A DNA stretch of 64,000 nt from Fusobacterium_C necrophorum_A (GCF_004134945.1 NZ_SBAP01000001.1:83401-147400); one strand, 5' to 3'. Positions 17,276-26,219 are shown, numbered from the stretch's first letter. Notes: generated by a model from the sequence alone, not told the origin. Translations and numbers: made by a program.

Positions 17276-19273
17276 CTATATACTTCTAATCTCATTGATT
17301 CCAACCTGTTCTAATTTCTTGATGGCATTTGTTTTCTCTATATCATTTTTGAACGAAGTATCTCGCAATATCACTGTTGTTTTAAAATCTTTATCAATTT
17401 CCAATAATCTTCTATATTCTTCACAGATTGAATTGATTGTGTCTATCGTAATTTCTTTCTGTAAGTTTACTAATAAAGTTCCTCCACCTATCGAATAAAA
17501 ATCTTCATTTTCTTCTATTTCTATATTTAAATCTAATCCATATTTCAATAAAATTTCATACAATACATCCAATTCGCTTCTATCTGATTTTATATTATCC
17601 ACAGAATCAAATAAACTCTTTTCTAAATTTTCAGTTTCTGTATCCCATTCTTTTATATTTGATGAGTCTAGCTTAAACACTTTAAAACCTATATCTAATT
17701 TTTCTCTATTTTCTAAAGGTAAACTTTCATCTGCTTTTATTTTTGCTCCTGCTCTTCGGATTCTTTCCTTTCCGATTTCACATATATTTTTATGCCCTGC
17801 CTTGTAGGCTTCTGAATTTTTATCACAAGGTTCCGGAAGTTGTACCATAATAAATTTCCGATTTCCACCATCTTCTGCATTGAGTTGCATCACTGCATGA
17901 GCTGTTGAAGAACTACCAGAAAAGAAATCCAGACAAATAAACTGATCGTCATCTACTATCTTCAACATTTTTTTTAACATTTTAATAGGTTTTTTCCCAC
18001 TATTGAAAGCAATTCCACCTTCATGTCGGATATTACCAAAATCAGCACTATAATCATAAATAATTGACTATCGGACTATATTTTTTAGAAATTCCTCTAA
18101 CCAATTCTTCTTTTCTTTCCATAGGAATTCCGGAAAAAAATTGTCCTCTTATAGATGTTTCTTTTTTAGGACCTGTAAAGTATCTATACCCCAATCCATC
18201 TTCACCTATATTTTCTACTTTATACAATACATTTAGTCCGTCTATATCTTTTCTTTTTGAGATATATGTGTCAAAAAATTTCCCTGATGTATTGCCTATT
18301 AAAACACTCCCAGAAGCCCAAGTATCTTTTAATCCATTTATAAAATCATTTTCTTTTTCAACTATCCTATATTCATTTTCTTTAAAAATTTTAACTTTTT
18401 TATTACCTAAAACGATTTCTTCTCCCTTAGTCAATTCCTTTATTTCCCATTTAAATTTTTTCAAATCATATTCCTTATATGGTTTATTTGGAGTAAATCG
18501 ATTTTTATTTTTAGAATAAATACACACATATTCCATAACAGGTTGAAAATTATCTTTTTCATTTAATGATTTATTTATATATCTTACTTGAATATGAAAT
18601 GTTTCTAAATAATTTTCTTCCCCAAAAATCTCATTACATATTTTTCTAAGATTATAAATTTCTTTTTCATCTATGGAAATAAAAATAACACCATCTTCTG
18701 TTAATAAATTTCTTGCTAATTTCAATCTTGGATACATCATATTTAACCAGTTCGAATGATATCTGCCATCCGAGTCTATATTTGTTGTTAGTTTTATTCC
18801 TTCTTCATTGATTTGTCCTGTGATTCTTTTGTAATTTTCTACACTATCTTTAAAATTATCCTTATATACAAAATCTTTTCCTGTATTATATGGTGGATCT
18901 ATGTATATCATTTTTATTTTTCCATGATATGACTTTTGTAAGAGCTTTAATACTTCTAAATTATCTCCCTCTATATATAGATTGCTGGTGTGTGTGTGTG
19001 TGTGTGTGTGTGTGTAGTGTTCAGAACATTTTGTTCAGGTCTCAACGTTGCATTGCTCACTGTTTGAGCTATTTGTCTTGCTTTTGCTTTTCCATTCCAT
19101 GTAAAAGAGTATCTTTCTTTCTCGGTTTCTATGCTATCTCCTAGCAATTGTTTTAACACTTCCAAATCTATTTTTCCCTCTGTAAATATTTCGGGAAAAA
19201 TTTGTTTTAATTTCTCAATGTTATCTTGTGTTAAATCCATGCTTGTTCCACTTAGCTTTTCCAAATCTCTCAC
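17276..19273 (-). pseudogene. mod: Type III modification methylase, phase-variable and frameshifted
   Basis: The gene is in three reading-frame pieces. Piece 1 (19273-18971) is a Mod N-terminus (ENIEKLKQIFPEIFTEGKID, TWNGKAKARQIAQT) that enters an (AC)14 tract and stops. Piece 2 resumes one frame away with NLYIEGDNLEVLKLLQ and motif IV DPPYNTG, and ends at a stop at 18054. Piece 3 carries motif I FFSGSSSTAHAV and the C-terminal region to 17276. Thirteen (or 10, 16) AC units would join pieces 1 and 2; removing one base of the AAA at 18058-18060 (plus strand) would restore NYYDYSADFG and join 2 and 3. With both changes the length is an exact 665 codons. DPPY before FxG marks a beta-class enzyme. 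The first GTG sits on the ribosome site; TTG at 19264 is better spaced. As written, no full Mod can be made. Confidence 0.9.
18988..19015. repeat. (GT)14 / (AC)14 dinucleotide tract within mod
   Basis: 28 bp of uninterrupted GT on the plus strand (AC on the coding strand), the only long simple repeat seen in the window. It encodes a Thr-His stretch in the N-terminal frame. Its position between the Mod N-terminus and the conserved EGDNLEVL block means that slipped-strand loss of one unit puts the two parts in frame. Fourteen units give OFF, 13 give ON, 15 give OFF. Confidence 0.95.
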
Positions 19274-19298
19274 TCCTTTTTATTATATAATATCTTCT

Positions 19299-19400
19299 TA
19301 TATTATCGACTGAATCAAATAAACTCTTTTCTAAATTTTGGATTTCCTCCATCTTCCGCATTCAATTGCATCACTGCATGGGCTGTGGTTGCAGAACCCT
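19299..19400 (-). pseudogene. Relic of a second mod gene, internally deleted
   Basis: On the minus strand GSATTAHAVMQLNAEDGGN (19340-19395) matches the motif I region of mod at 17860-17910, and is fused directly to a piece (19299-19339) matching 17594-17632 (LEKSLFDSVDN). The order is the same as in mod with about 220 bp missing between. Some codons differ (SATT versus SSST), so it comes from a different mod allele rather than a recent copy. It lies between the AAA ATPase stop and the mod start. Confidence 0.75.
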
Positions 19401-19430
19401 CTCGTGTCAAGTGAATGACACAAAATATTT

Positions 19431-20726
19431 TTATAAATCTATGATTGCTTCATTAAGCAAAAAATCCTCTACTCCAATGTATAAAATACCGTCATTATCA
19501 TGTTTAGGAATAATGCGCTTCCTTACAATCACAATCTTCTTAAATGCATCATTTATTTTCTTAAGTGATGCCGTTTCTTGCTCTCTTTTCTCTGTACTGT
19601 CTACATTCAAAGCCGATTGAATATAGTACCTTTGATGCCCTTTGTTTATAATAAAATCAACCTCAAGCTGAACCTTTTTTCTGTTCCCGTCTTTCTTGAA
19701 ATCGTGTTCAACCACACCAACATCTATATTGTATCCTCTACGAAGCAAGTCGTTATAGATGATGTTTTCCATAATATGTGTGTCTTCTACCTGCCTAAAA
19801 TTCAATCTTGCATTTCTAAGACCTATATCCGCAAAATAGTATTTTAATGGTGTTGAGAAATATCTTGAACCCTTAACGTCATATCTATTGGCATGATATA
19901 TAACATATGCCTCCTCAAAGAAACTAAGATATTTGGAGATTGTGTTGGAAGATATTTTTATTTGCTTCTCCGACAAAAATCTTCTTGAAAGTTTAGTCGG
20001 ATTGGTGAGCGATCCAATGGCGGAAGATGTGAAATCAAGCAGTAATTCAAGTACCTCCTTCTCATTTTGTATGTTATTCCTTTCAAGAATATCCTTTATA
20101 TATGTTTCTTGAAATAAGTCTTTCAAGTATTGATTCTTTTCCTCATCACTTTTTAAGCTATAGATATACGGCATACCTCCATACACCGTATAATGCTCAA
20201 AAGCCAACTCTTTGTTTTCGTACAAATCATAAACTTCTGCAAATGACAGAGGATTTAGATGTATCTCATCCCCACGATCTCGAAACTGTGTAAGCACATC
20301 GGATGAAAGCATTTTAGAATTACTGCCTGTTACATAAATGTCCAAATTGCTGTGTTTCATAAGTCCGAGCAAGACATCAACAAAGGTTACATTCTTTTCT
20401 TTACTGTCAATATAAGGATTACTTACAGCCACGGATAATTGAATTTCATCAATAAAAATGTAGTATTTTTGATTTTTGTTTTTAGTTTTTTCCTTGATGT
20501 ATTCGTTCAATCTGAATGGATTTCTATATTCAAGATTATCTATTTCATCAAGTGCAATCAATATGATTTGTTCTTCTTTGATGCCTTTGGATAATAGGTA
20601 CTCTTGGTACAAATGAAATAACAGATATGATTTCCCGCATCTTCTTATCCCTGTAATAATCTTTACCCTGCCGTTCTCTCTTTTATCTATAATTTTCTTC
20701 AGATAATAATCTCGTTTAATTATCAT
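19431..20726 (-). CDS. AAA ATPase with DUF4143 domain
   Basis: 431 residues. The N-terminal AAA_14-type ATPase has Walker A GIRRCGKSYLL (about 25-35) and Walker B YYIFIDEIQL; a sensor-like YVTGSNSKML follows. The C-terminal half is DUF4143 (LDFTSSAIGS ... YFADIGLRNARL ... VDFIINKGHQRYYIQ), which resembles a restriction-endonuclease-like fold with LEVDFII. Function of these widespread, frequently transferred ATPases is unknown. Operon partners are absent. A ribosome site GAGGTGG precedes the ATG, and paired repeats sit upstream. It lies inside the accessory island next to the type III system. Confidence 0.9.
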   Translation of the reverse strand: MIIKRDYYLKKIIDKRENGRVKIITGIRRCGKSYLLFHLYQEYLLSKGIKEEQIILIALDEIDNLEYRNPFRLNEYIKEKTKNKNQKYYIFIDEIQLSVAVSNPYIDSKEKNVTFVDVLLGLMKHSNLDIYVTGSNSKMLSSDVLTQFRDRGDEIHLNPLSFAEVYDLYENKELAFEHYTVYGGMPYIYSLKSDEEKNQYLKDLFQETYIKDILERNNIQNEKEVLELLLDFTSSAIGSLTNPTKLSRRFLSEKQIKISSNTISKYLSFFEEAYVIYHANRYDVKGSRYFSTPLKYYFADIGLRNARLNFRQVEDTHIMENIIYNDLLRRGYNIDVGVVEHDFKKDGNRKKVQLEVDFIINKGHQRYYIQSALNVDSTEKREQETASLKKINDAFKKIVIVRKRIIPKHDNDGILYIGVEDFLLNEAIIDL

Positions 20727-20750
20727 ATAGCCACCTCACAAGAATAATTT

Positions 20751-20856
20751 CGGTGGATTTCCACCTTTTTATTTCGAGTTTATTTTATCATAAATCGGAA
20801 AACGAATCAACAATGGATAAAAAATTCAGGCGGACTTCCACCTTTTTATTTCGAGT
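20751..20856 (-). repeat. Paired 21-bp repeats with internal dyads upstream of the AAA ATPase
   Basis: TTCCACCTTTTTATTTCGAGT occurs perfectly at 20759-20779 and 20836-20856 (77-bp period). Each is extended by a partner arm: GGTGGA-TT-TCCACC in the first and GGCGGA-CT-TCCACC in the second, which forms a full stem in minus-strand RNA through a G-U pair. The copies lie 25-130 bp before the ATPase ATG. They look like operators or regulatory hairpins of that gene. Confidence 0.7.
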
Positions 20857-21057
20857 CTTATAATTTCGTTCAAGCCGGGATATGTGTATAAACTCTTGAA
20901 ATAAAAAATTATTTTTTTCTTTCCAGAAAATTCTAAAAGTATTTTTTCATTTTCTTTTTTCAAAAAAGAAATCTTAAAATTCATTTTATAATTTCCTTAA
21001 GAATCAAAAAAAAGAGATTACTCCTTCGTAATCTCTAAATGTTCCAAAAAATAAAAA
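20857..21057. other. AT-rich gap between the accessory island and the tRNA array
   Basis: No ORF is supported. The only clear element is the tRNA-array terminator at 21005-21036. No integrase gene and no obvious duplicated tRNA 3' end were seen. Confidence 0.5.
21005..21036 (-). terminator. Terminator of the tRNA array
   Basis: AGAGATTAC (21013-21021) and GTAATCTCT (21028-21036) form a perfect 9-bp stem with a 6-nt loop; on the minus strand it is followed by a run of eight T. It lies 22 nt past the tRNA-Asp CCA end. Confidence 0.85.
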
Positions 21058-21135
21058 TGGCGGGAGTGACGAGGCTCGAACTCGCGACCTCCTGCGTGAC
21101 AGGCAGGCGCTCTAACCAAACTGAGCTACACCCCC
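21058..21135 (-). tRNA. tRNA-Asp (GTC)
   Basis: The minus strand reads from GGGGGTGTAGCTCAG to a CCA-ending 3' tail. The anticodon arm CCTGC-CTGTCAC-GCAGG gives anticodon GTC, and the T-arm has GTTCGAG. Discriminator G and an encoded CCA fit tRNA-Asp. It is the last gene of the five-tRNA transcript. Confidence 0.96.
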
Positions 21136-21151
21136 AACTTTTATAAAAATA

Positions 21152-21227
21152 TGGTGGTCGCAATAGGACTCGAACCTATGACCCTCTGCTTGTAAGGCAG
21201 ATGCTCTCCCAACTGAGCTATGCGACC
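21152..21227 (-). tRNA. tRNA-Val (TAC)
   Basis: The gene starts GGTCGCATAGCTCAG on the minus strand; the anticodon loop CTTACAA gives TAC. The acceptor stem GGTCGCA pairs with TGCGACC, followed by ACCA. 76 nt with encoded CCA. Confidence 0.96.
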
Positions 21228-21230
21228 GAG

Positions 21231-21305
21231 TGGTACCCCGTAGGGGAATTGAACCCCTGTTTCCAGAGTGAAAATCTGATGTCCTAACCACTGAACGAAC
21301 GGGGC
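21231..21305 (-). tRNA. tRNA-Glu (TTC)
   Basis: The gene starts GCCCCGTTCGTTCAGTGG; the anticodon loop TTTTCAC gives TTC. The T-arm is GGGTTCAATTCCC and an encoded CCA is present. 75 nt, 3 nt from the tRNA-Val gene. Confidence 0.96.
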
Positions 21306-21314
21306 AGATAATCA

Positions 21315-21390
21315 TGGTGCGTCATACAGGGTTCGAACCTGTGACCCCCTGATTAAGAGTCAGATGCTCTACCAACTGAGCTAATGACGC
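21315..21390 (-). tRNA. tRNA-Lys (CTT)
   Basis: The gene starts GCGTCATTAGCTCAG; the anticodon loop CTCTTAA gives CTT, reading AAG. The acceptor pairs with ATGACGC, followed by ACCA. 76 nt. Confidence 0.95.
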
Positions 21391-21400
21391 AAAATGTTCT

Positions 21401-21477
<77 letters not shown>

Positions 21478-21550
21478 AACATTGCTATAATAGCATATAT
21501 AAGATACTTTGTCAATCTTTTTTCCATTCTTCTTTTATTTTTTTATTTCT

Positions 21551-22042
21551 TTATTTTTTAATGGAAAAACGTTCTCCTAGCATTTTTTGTAAAATTCTTA
21601 CTAAAAAAACTTGCCTCTCCATGTACATGGGAAGAATCATCTGTTTTTTATCTTTTGTAATAAAGTCCAAGACAGGAATGACTTTTCTTCCTATTTTAGC
21701 CTCTCGAACTTGTAGACTACTTAAATTCTCCAAATCAATATCCATTTTTTGAAATAGCAAATGTTTCTCTTTTGTGTGTAAAGTAATACGATATGTCCAC
21801 ATATTTCTACATTGGCGTATTCCAAAATAAAATAAGACAAGAGCAATCAAAATAAGATAATATTGTTTCAGAAAAAAAGCAACAAAAATCTCATAGCAAG
21901 CAATGAAAATAAGAGGAAGGGCAATTCCATATCCTCCCATTTTCTTTTTTTTCCCCAATCCAAAACTTTCTATTTCGGAAAAAGAAAGGTCTTCTCCTTC
22001 CAATTCCTCTATTTTTTTTACAAAATCTTCATAAAAAATCAT
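21551..22042 (-). CDS. Hypothetical membrane protein (163 aa)
   Basis: Not recognised. A charged N-terminus (about 35 residues) is followed by two adjacent hydrophobic helices (ALPLIFIACYEIFVAFF and YYLILIALVLFYFGI, about residues 40-75), then a roughly 85-residue cytoplasmic domain with beta-type spacing (YRITLHTKEKHLLFQKMDID), resembling a PH-like or YcxB-type fold; that comparison is weak. GAGGG lies before the ATG. It follows glpX by 13 nt, so it is the last gene of the long housekeeping operon. Confidence 0.75.
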   Translation of the reverse strand: MIFYEDFVKKIEELEGEDLSFSEIESFGLGKKKKMGGYGIALPLIFIACYEIFVAFFLKQYYLILIALVLFYFGIRQCRNMWTYRITLHTKEKHLLFQKMDIDLENLSSLQVREAKIGRKVIPVLDFITKDKKQMILPMYMERQVFLVRILQKMLGERFSIKK

Positions 22043-22055
22043 ATTTTCCCTCTTT

Positions 22056-23114
22056 CTATTTTACCAAATGTAAAATCTTAGGATCTTTGTATTCCAAATT
22101 ATGGACAGAATTGATATAACGCACCGTTTTACTTCTTCCTCTTACTACTAAAGTTTGTGTCTTTGCAATCATTCCTCTTCGATAGATTCCGCTCAATAAA
22201 TCTCCTCCTGTGATTCCGGTTGCAGAAAAAATGACTTCATCATCCTTGACTAAATCATCCATTCTCAAAATTTCTCCGACTCGTAAGCCCATTTCTTCGC
22301 AACGATTCTTTTCAAAATTGGAAATTTTATCATTTTCCAAAGAAACTCCTTTGACCTCACTTCTCAATTTCAATCTCGCTTGCATATCCCCACCTAAGGC
22401 ACGGATTACTGCGGCAGAAATGACTCCCTCCGGAGCTCCTCCGATTCCATATAACATATCGACATCCGAGTCCACTAAACAAGTTAAAATAGACCCTGCC
22501 ACGTCCCCGTCCGGCAAAGCATACACTTTAATTCCTAATTTTTGCAAATCTTTGATAATCTGTGTATGTCTTGGTTTATCCAATACAACTATCATCATTT
22601 CTTCTAATGTTTTTCCCAAAGCCTTTGCTACATTTTCAATATTTTCCACTAAAGGTTTTTCCAAATCAATTTTTCCTTTTGCTTCCGGACCTACAATCAA
22701 TTTTTCCATATACATATCAGGAGCTTTCAAAAAACTTCCTTTTTTTGCTACTGCTAAAACCGTCACTGCGTTTGCTTGTCCCTGTGCCGTCATTCTCGTT
22801 CCTTCCACCGGATCTACGGCAATATCCACAGGAGTGTAATAAGGCACTTCTCCTTCTTCCATTTCATCTTTTGCTTCTTCTTCATGATAAACTCTTCCCA
22901 CTTTTTCTCCGATATAAAGCATAGGAGCTTCATCAATTTCTCCTTCTCCAATGACAATTTCTCCGTCAATAGCAAGACGATTCAACATCGTTCTCATAGC
23001 ATCCACTGCGGCTTGATCTGCTGCCTCCTTATCTCCTCTTCCAACCCATTTGTGTGCTGCTAAAGCTGCCGCTTCTGTAACTCTGGCAAATTCAAGTGCT
23101 AGCTCTCTTTTCAT
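22056..23114 (-). CDS. glpX: Class II fructose-1,6-bisphosphatase
   Basis: 352 residues. GlpX hydrolyses fructose-1,6-bisphosphate to fructose-6-phosphate for gluconeogenesis, with metal ions. Visible signatures: GRGDKEAADQAAVDAM near the start, GEGEIDEAPMLY, the metal/phosphate site DIAVDPVEGTRM, and GGAPEGVISAAVIRALGG. The ATG overlaps the stop of the preceding divIC-like gene by 4 bp. Gluconeogenesis fits an amino-acid fermenter. Confidence 0.96.
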   Translation of the reverse strand: MKRELALEFARVTEAAALAAHKWVGRGDKEAADQAAVDAMRTMLNRLAIDGEIVIGEGEIDEAPMLYIGEKVGRVYHEEEAKDEMEEGEVPYYTPVDIAVDPVEGTRMTAQGQANAVTVLAVAKKGSFLKAPDMYMEKLIVGPEAKGKIDLEKPLVENIENVAKALGKTLEEMMIVVLDKPRHTQIIKDLQKLGIKVYALPDGDVAGSILTCLVDSDVDMLYGIGGAPEGVISAAVIRALGGDMQARLKLRSEVKGVSLENDKISNFEKNRCEEMGLRVGEILRMDDLVKDDEVIFSATGITGGDLLSGIYRRGMIAKTQTLVVRGRSKTVRYINSVHNLEYKDPKILHLVK

Positions 23115-23419
23115 TGTTCCTCCTGACTCTTTTCATTTAATCTGTAAATGACTTCTTTCGGTTTTATCATTTGAAGTCTATTTCTTGCAATTCTTTCTCT
23201 TTCGTAATCATTGTCCAATTCTTCAATATTTTTAGTATACCTTTCTATCTCTTTTCTTTCTTTTTGATTCTTAGTTTCCAAATATTTTATTTCCTCTCGA
23301 ATTTTTTCAATCTTTGTCTGGCTTTTTAAAATTTGAGGAATCACTCCAAACATGGAATATGCAAAAATCAGCAATAGAAAAAGATAGCCTTTTGAAAATT
23401 TTTTCTTATTCTCTGCCAT
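23111..23419 (-). CDS. Septum formation initiator (FtsB/DivIC-like)
   Basis: 102 residues: a short basic tail, one membrane helix (YLFLLLIFAYSMFGVI), then a coiled coil of about 60 residues (KIEKIREEIKYLETKNQKER) ending in the family's RNRLQMIKPKEVIYRL. FtsB/DivIC bridges early and late divisome proteins outside the membrane. It overlaps def by 14 bp upstream and glpX by 4 bp downstream. It is in the same operon as a division- or wall-type PBP. Confidence 0.88.
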   Translation of the reverse strand: MAENKKKFSKGYLFLLLIFAYSMFGVIPQILKSQTKIEKIREEIKYLETKNQKERKEIERYTKNIEELDNDYERERIARNRLQMIKPKEVIYRLNEKSQEEQ

Positions 23420-23927
23420 CTTTCATCGTTTCCTTTTTTAAGGCTTGCAGTTTCTTTGCAATCATTCTTTTCGCCATAGGAGACACTCGATCCACAAAGA
23501 GAGTTGCTTCCAAATGGTCATATTCATGTTGTACTACAATCGCCGGAAACCCCTCTAAAATTTCTTCCATGAACTCTCCTTGTTCATTTTGATATTCTAA
23601 TTTCAACTTGGCAATTCTTTCCACTTTTTTATAAATACCCGGAATACTTAAACAACCCTCTTCGACACTTATCGTTTCCTCGGTTAAAGGAGTTATTGAA
23701 GGATTGATTATTTTTTTTACATTACTTTCCTCCGGAGTCCCTATATCACAAACAAACATTCTAAGGCTAATTCCTACTTGAGGTGCCGCCAATCCCACTC
23801 CGTCCCTCGCATACATGGTCTCCACCATATTCCTTAAAATTTCTCGAATTTCATCATTTACCTCTTCTACTTTTTCCGTGATTTTCCGTAGTACAGGATC
23901 TCCATATTTTTTTATTTCGTAAATCAT
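23406..23927 (-). CDS. def: Peptide deformylase
   Basis: 173 residues. Removes the N-formyl group from nascent proteins with a bound metal. All three motifs are present: GVGLAAPQVG (motif 1), EEGCLSIPG with the metal Cys (motif 2), and QHEYDHLEA with HExxH-type ligands in the form HEYDH (motif 3). The C-terminal tail is basic. It lies 15 nt after priA. Confidence 0.97.
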   Translation of the reverse strand: MIYEIKKYGDPVLRKITEKVEEVNDEIREILRNMVETMYARDGVGLAAPQVGISLRMFVCDIGTPEESNVKKIINPSITPLTEETISVEEGCLSIPGIYKKVERIAKLKLEYQNEQGEFMEEILEGFPAIVVQHEYDHLEATLFVDRVSPMAKRMIAKKLQALKKETMKDGRE

Positions 23928-23942
23928 GTTTCTTCCTTTCTT

Positions 23943-26219
23943 CTAAATCATATTCAAGGGCTCTGCATCAATAGAAATTCGTATCTCCTCTTCTGTCTGA
24001 TACTTCAATACAACTTTTCGAAGAATTTTCTTATACTTTTCTATATTTTCTCGGCTCCCTTTCATAAAAATCTGATACCGATACCTGTCTTTCACCCTAT
24101 AGACTAAGCAGGGCATAGGTCCATACATATCCACTTCATCCTTTGGAATCATTTGAAAAATTTCTTCCGCTTTTTGCTTCAAATAATCCTCATTTTTAGA
24201 GGATAAACCTATTAAAATCATTTTAGAAAACGGAGGATAGTCTAAAAATTCTCTAGCTTCTATCTCTTTTTCATAAAATCCCTCATAGTCATGTTCCCTT
24301 ACTTTCTCAATGACATAATGTTCCGATTGATAGGTTTGTATAATCACTTTTCCTGATTTTTCCTCTCTTCCCGCTCTTCCTGCCACCTGTGCCAACAACT
24401 GATATGTTTTTTCTCCTGCACGAAAATCCGGAAAATTCAATATCATATCCGCATTGATGACTCCTACCAAAGTAACATTCGGGAAGTGTAAGCCCTTGGC
24501 AATCAGTTGAGTCCCTATCATAACCTGATATTTTCTTTGTAAAAAATCGTAGTATGCCTGTTCAAAGAAATGATTTCCCTTTTGATCTCCATCTACTCGT
24601 AAAACGGAAATATCCGGAAAATACTGTTTCAATTCCTCTTCCACTCTCTCAATTCCTTTGCCACTATGAACTAAATGTTCACTTCCACAAGCACTACATC
24701 TCCCTGTATATTTTATCACTTTTCCACAATAATTGCACTTATAAATTCTTTTGGAAGCATAGTAACTCATTTTAATGGAACAGTGAGTACACTCTTCCAC
24801 ATGACCGCAATCTTGACATTGAATATAGGTGGAATATCCTTTTCGATTTAAAAGCAACAAAATTTGTTCTTTCCGAAGTAAAGTATTTCGAATTTCTTCC
24901 AACAATCTCTGGCTAAAAAATAAGTCTCTTTCTTCCTTCATATCCACCAATTCAATATCCGGCATTTTTGCTTGATTATATCGTTGATTTAATTCTAAAA
25001 GTTGATATATTCCATGTTTTGCATAGTAATAACTCTCAATCGAAGGAGTTGCAGAGCCTAAAATCAATTTTGCTTCTTCCAACATCGCCCTCTTCAAAGC
25101 AAGCTGTCTCGCATGATACTTGGGATTTACATCCTGTTTGTAACTACTTTCATGTTCTTCATCCATGATGATATATTGCAAATTTTGTACGGGAGCAAAA
25201 ATAGCGGAACGCACCCCCAACACAATTTTTTTCTTTCCGTGATATAATTGACTCCATTCTTCCGCTCTCTCTTTGGAACTCAATCGACTGTGTAAAATAG
25301 CGATATTTTCCTGAAATTCTCCCTGAAATCGTTCCACCATTTGAGGGGTCAAAGAAATTTCCGGAACTAAAAAAATACTTCCCTTTCCCTCTTGAAAAGC
25401 TTTTCGAATGAGAGATAAGTAAACTTCCGTTTTCCCGGAACCTGTTACTCCTTTTAATAAATAGAAAGAAGCCTCCCCCTGCATAATCGAAAATACTGCC
25501 TTTCTTTGTTCTTCATTTAACTCTATTTCTCGAAAAGAAGTTTCCTGACGAAAGGAATGGAGAGAGGAAACTCCTGCTTCAAAAAGATTTTTCTCTTCCA
25601 GATAATTCTTTTCTAAAAATTCTTGAATTTCCATTTTTGAAAATTTTTCTTCCAATTTTTTTGCCAGTATCCGTTCTCTTTGTAAAAAATACTTTCCTAT
25701 CTCTCCCGTCTTTTCTCTTTCCAAATTCCAAGCAAAACGATTTTTTTCAAATTCTATGAGATGCCGTCGTGCCATCCCTTGTTTGATTTCCTCCAAAGAA
25801 AAGTGTTTTCGCAATGTTGCCTTAGAAACAGAAGAATATTCCCGAAAATACTTCAATAACTTTTGAGGATATTCAGAGGACGCCGGTGAATGTAAAGAAT
25901 AAAAAATTTTTTTCTTAATTTTTAAATCTCTCGGTATCATATTTCGAAGAACCGCTTCATAACTCGTAACATAGTATCTTACCATCCAACGGGCTAACTG
26001 CACTAAAAGAGGAGGTATATTTGGAAAATCAGTTTTTTCTAAAATAGGCAAAACTCGAAACGGAAATTCTTGCCGACTATCAACCGCTATGATATAAGCT
26101 ACCTGTCTTTGATTTCGAAAAGATACGAAGACACTGTCTCCGATTCGGTACTCTTCTTTTGCATCAACATAGGTATAAAGTCCTCTGTTTTTTTCCAAAT
26201 ACACTTGATAATACTTCAT
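23943..26219 (-). CDS. priA: Primosomal protein N' (PriA helicase)
   Basis: 758 residues. Restarts stalled replication forks. An N-terminal DNA-binding domain is followed by helicase motifs GVTGSGKTEVYL (Walker A), MDEEHESSYKQ (DEEH box) and GSATPSIESYY, a zinc domain with paired cysteines (CQDCGHVEECTHC ... CNYCGK ... CSACGSEH), and motif VI QVAGRAGREEKSGKVIIQTY. It overlaps the PBP gene by 4 bp. Confidence 0.97.
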   Translation of the reverse strand: MKYYQVYLEKNRGLYTYVDAKEEYRIGDSVFVSFRNQRQVAYIIAVDSRQEFPFRVLPILEKTDFPNIPPLLVQLARWMVRYYVTSYEAVLRNMIPRDLKIKKKIFYSLHSPASSEYPQKLLKYFREYSSVSKATLRKHFSLEEIKQGMARRHLIEFEKNRFAWNLEREKTGEIGKYFLQRERILAKKLEEKFSKMEIQEFLEKNYLEEKNLFEAGVSSLHSFRQETSFREIELNEEQRKAVFSIMQGEASFYLLKGVTGSGKTEVYLSLIRKAFQEGKGSIFLVPEISLTPQMVERFQGEFQENIAILHSRLSSKERAEEWSQLYHGKKKIVLGVRSAIFAPVQNLQYIIMDEEHESSYKQDVNPKYHARQLALKRAMLEEAKLILGSATPSIESYYYAKHGIYQLLELNQRYNQAKMPDIELVDMKEERDLFFSQRLLEEIRNTLLRKEQILLLLNRKGYSTYIQCQDCGHVEECTHCSIKMSYYASKRIYKCNYCGKVIKYTGRCSACGSEHLVHSGKGIERVEEELKQYFPDISVLRVDGDQKGNHFFEQAYYDFLQRKYQVMIGTQLIAKGLHFPNVTLVGVINADMILNFPDFRAGEKTYQLLAQVAGRAGREEKSGKVIIQTYQSEHYVIEKVREHDYEGFYEKEIEAREFLDYPPFSKMILIGLSSKNEDYLKQKAEEIFQMIPKDEVDMYGPMPCLVYRVKDRYRYQIFMKGSRENIEKYKKILRKVVLKYQTEEEIRISIDAEPLNMI

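Noticed and set aside
18064..18519. 151-codon plus-strand ORF in the mod region
   Set aside because: Antisense to mod piece 2, which carries clear methylase motifs.
19404..19421. Small dyad GTGTCA/TGACAC next to the AAA ATPase stop
   Set aside because: Stem is only 6 bp with no T run; it could be a leftover junction, but there is not enough to call an attachment site or terminator.
14250..20726. Possible prophage or integrative element
   Set aside because: No integrase, transposase, phage structural gene or flanking direct repeats were seen; only restriction-modification and ATPase genes.
22210..22839. 209-codon plus-strand ORF
   Set aside because: Antisense shadow of glpX; no family resemblance and no translation signals.
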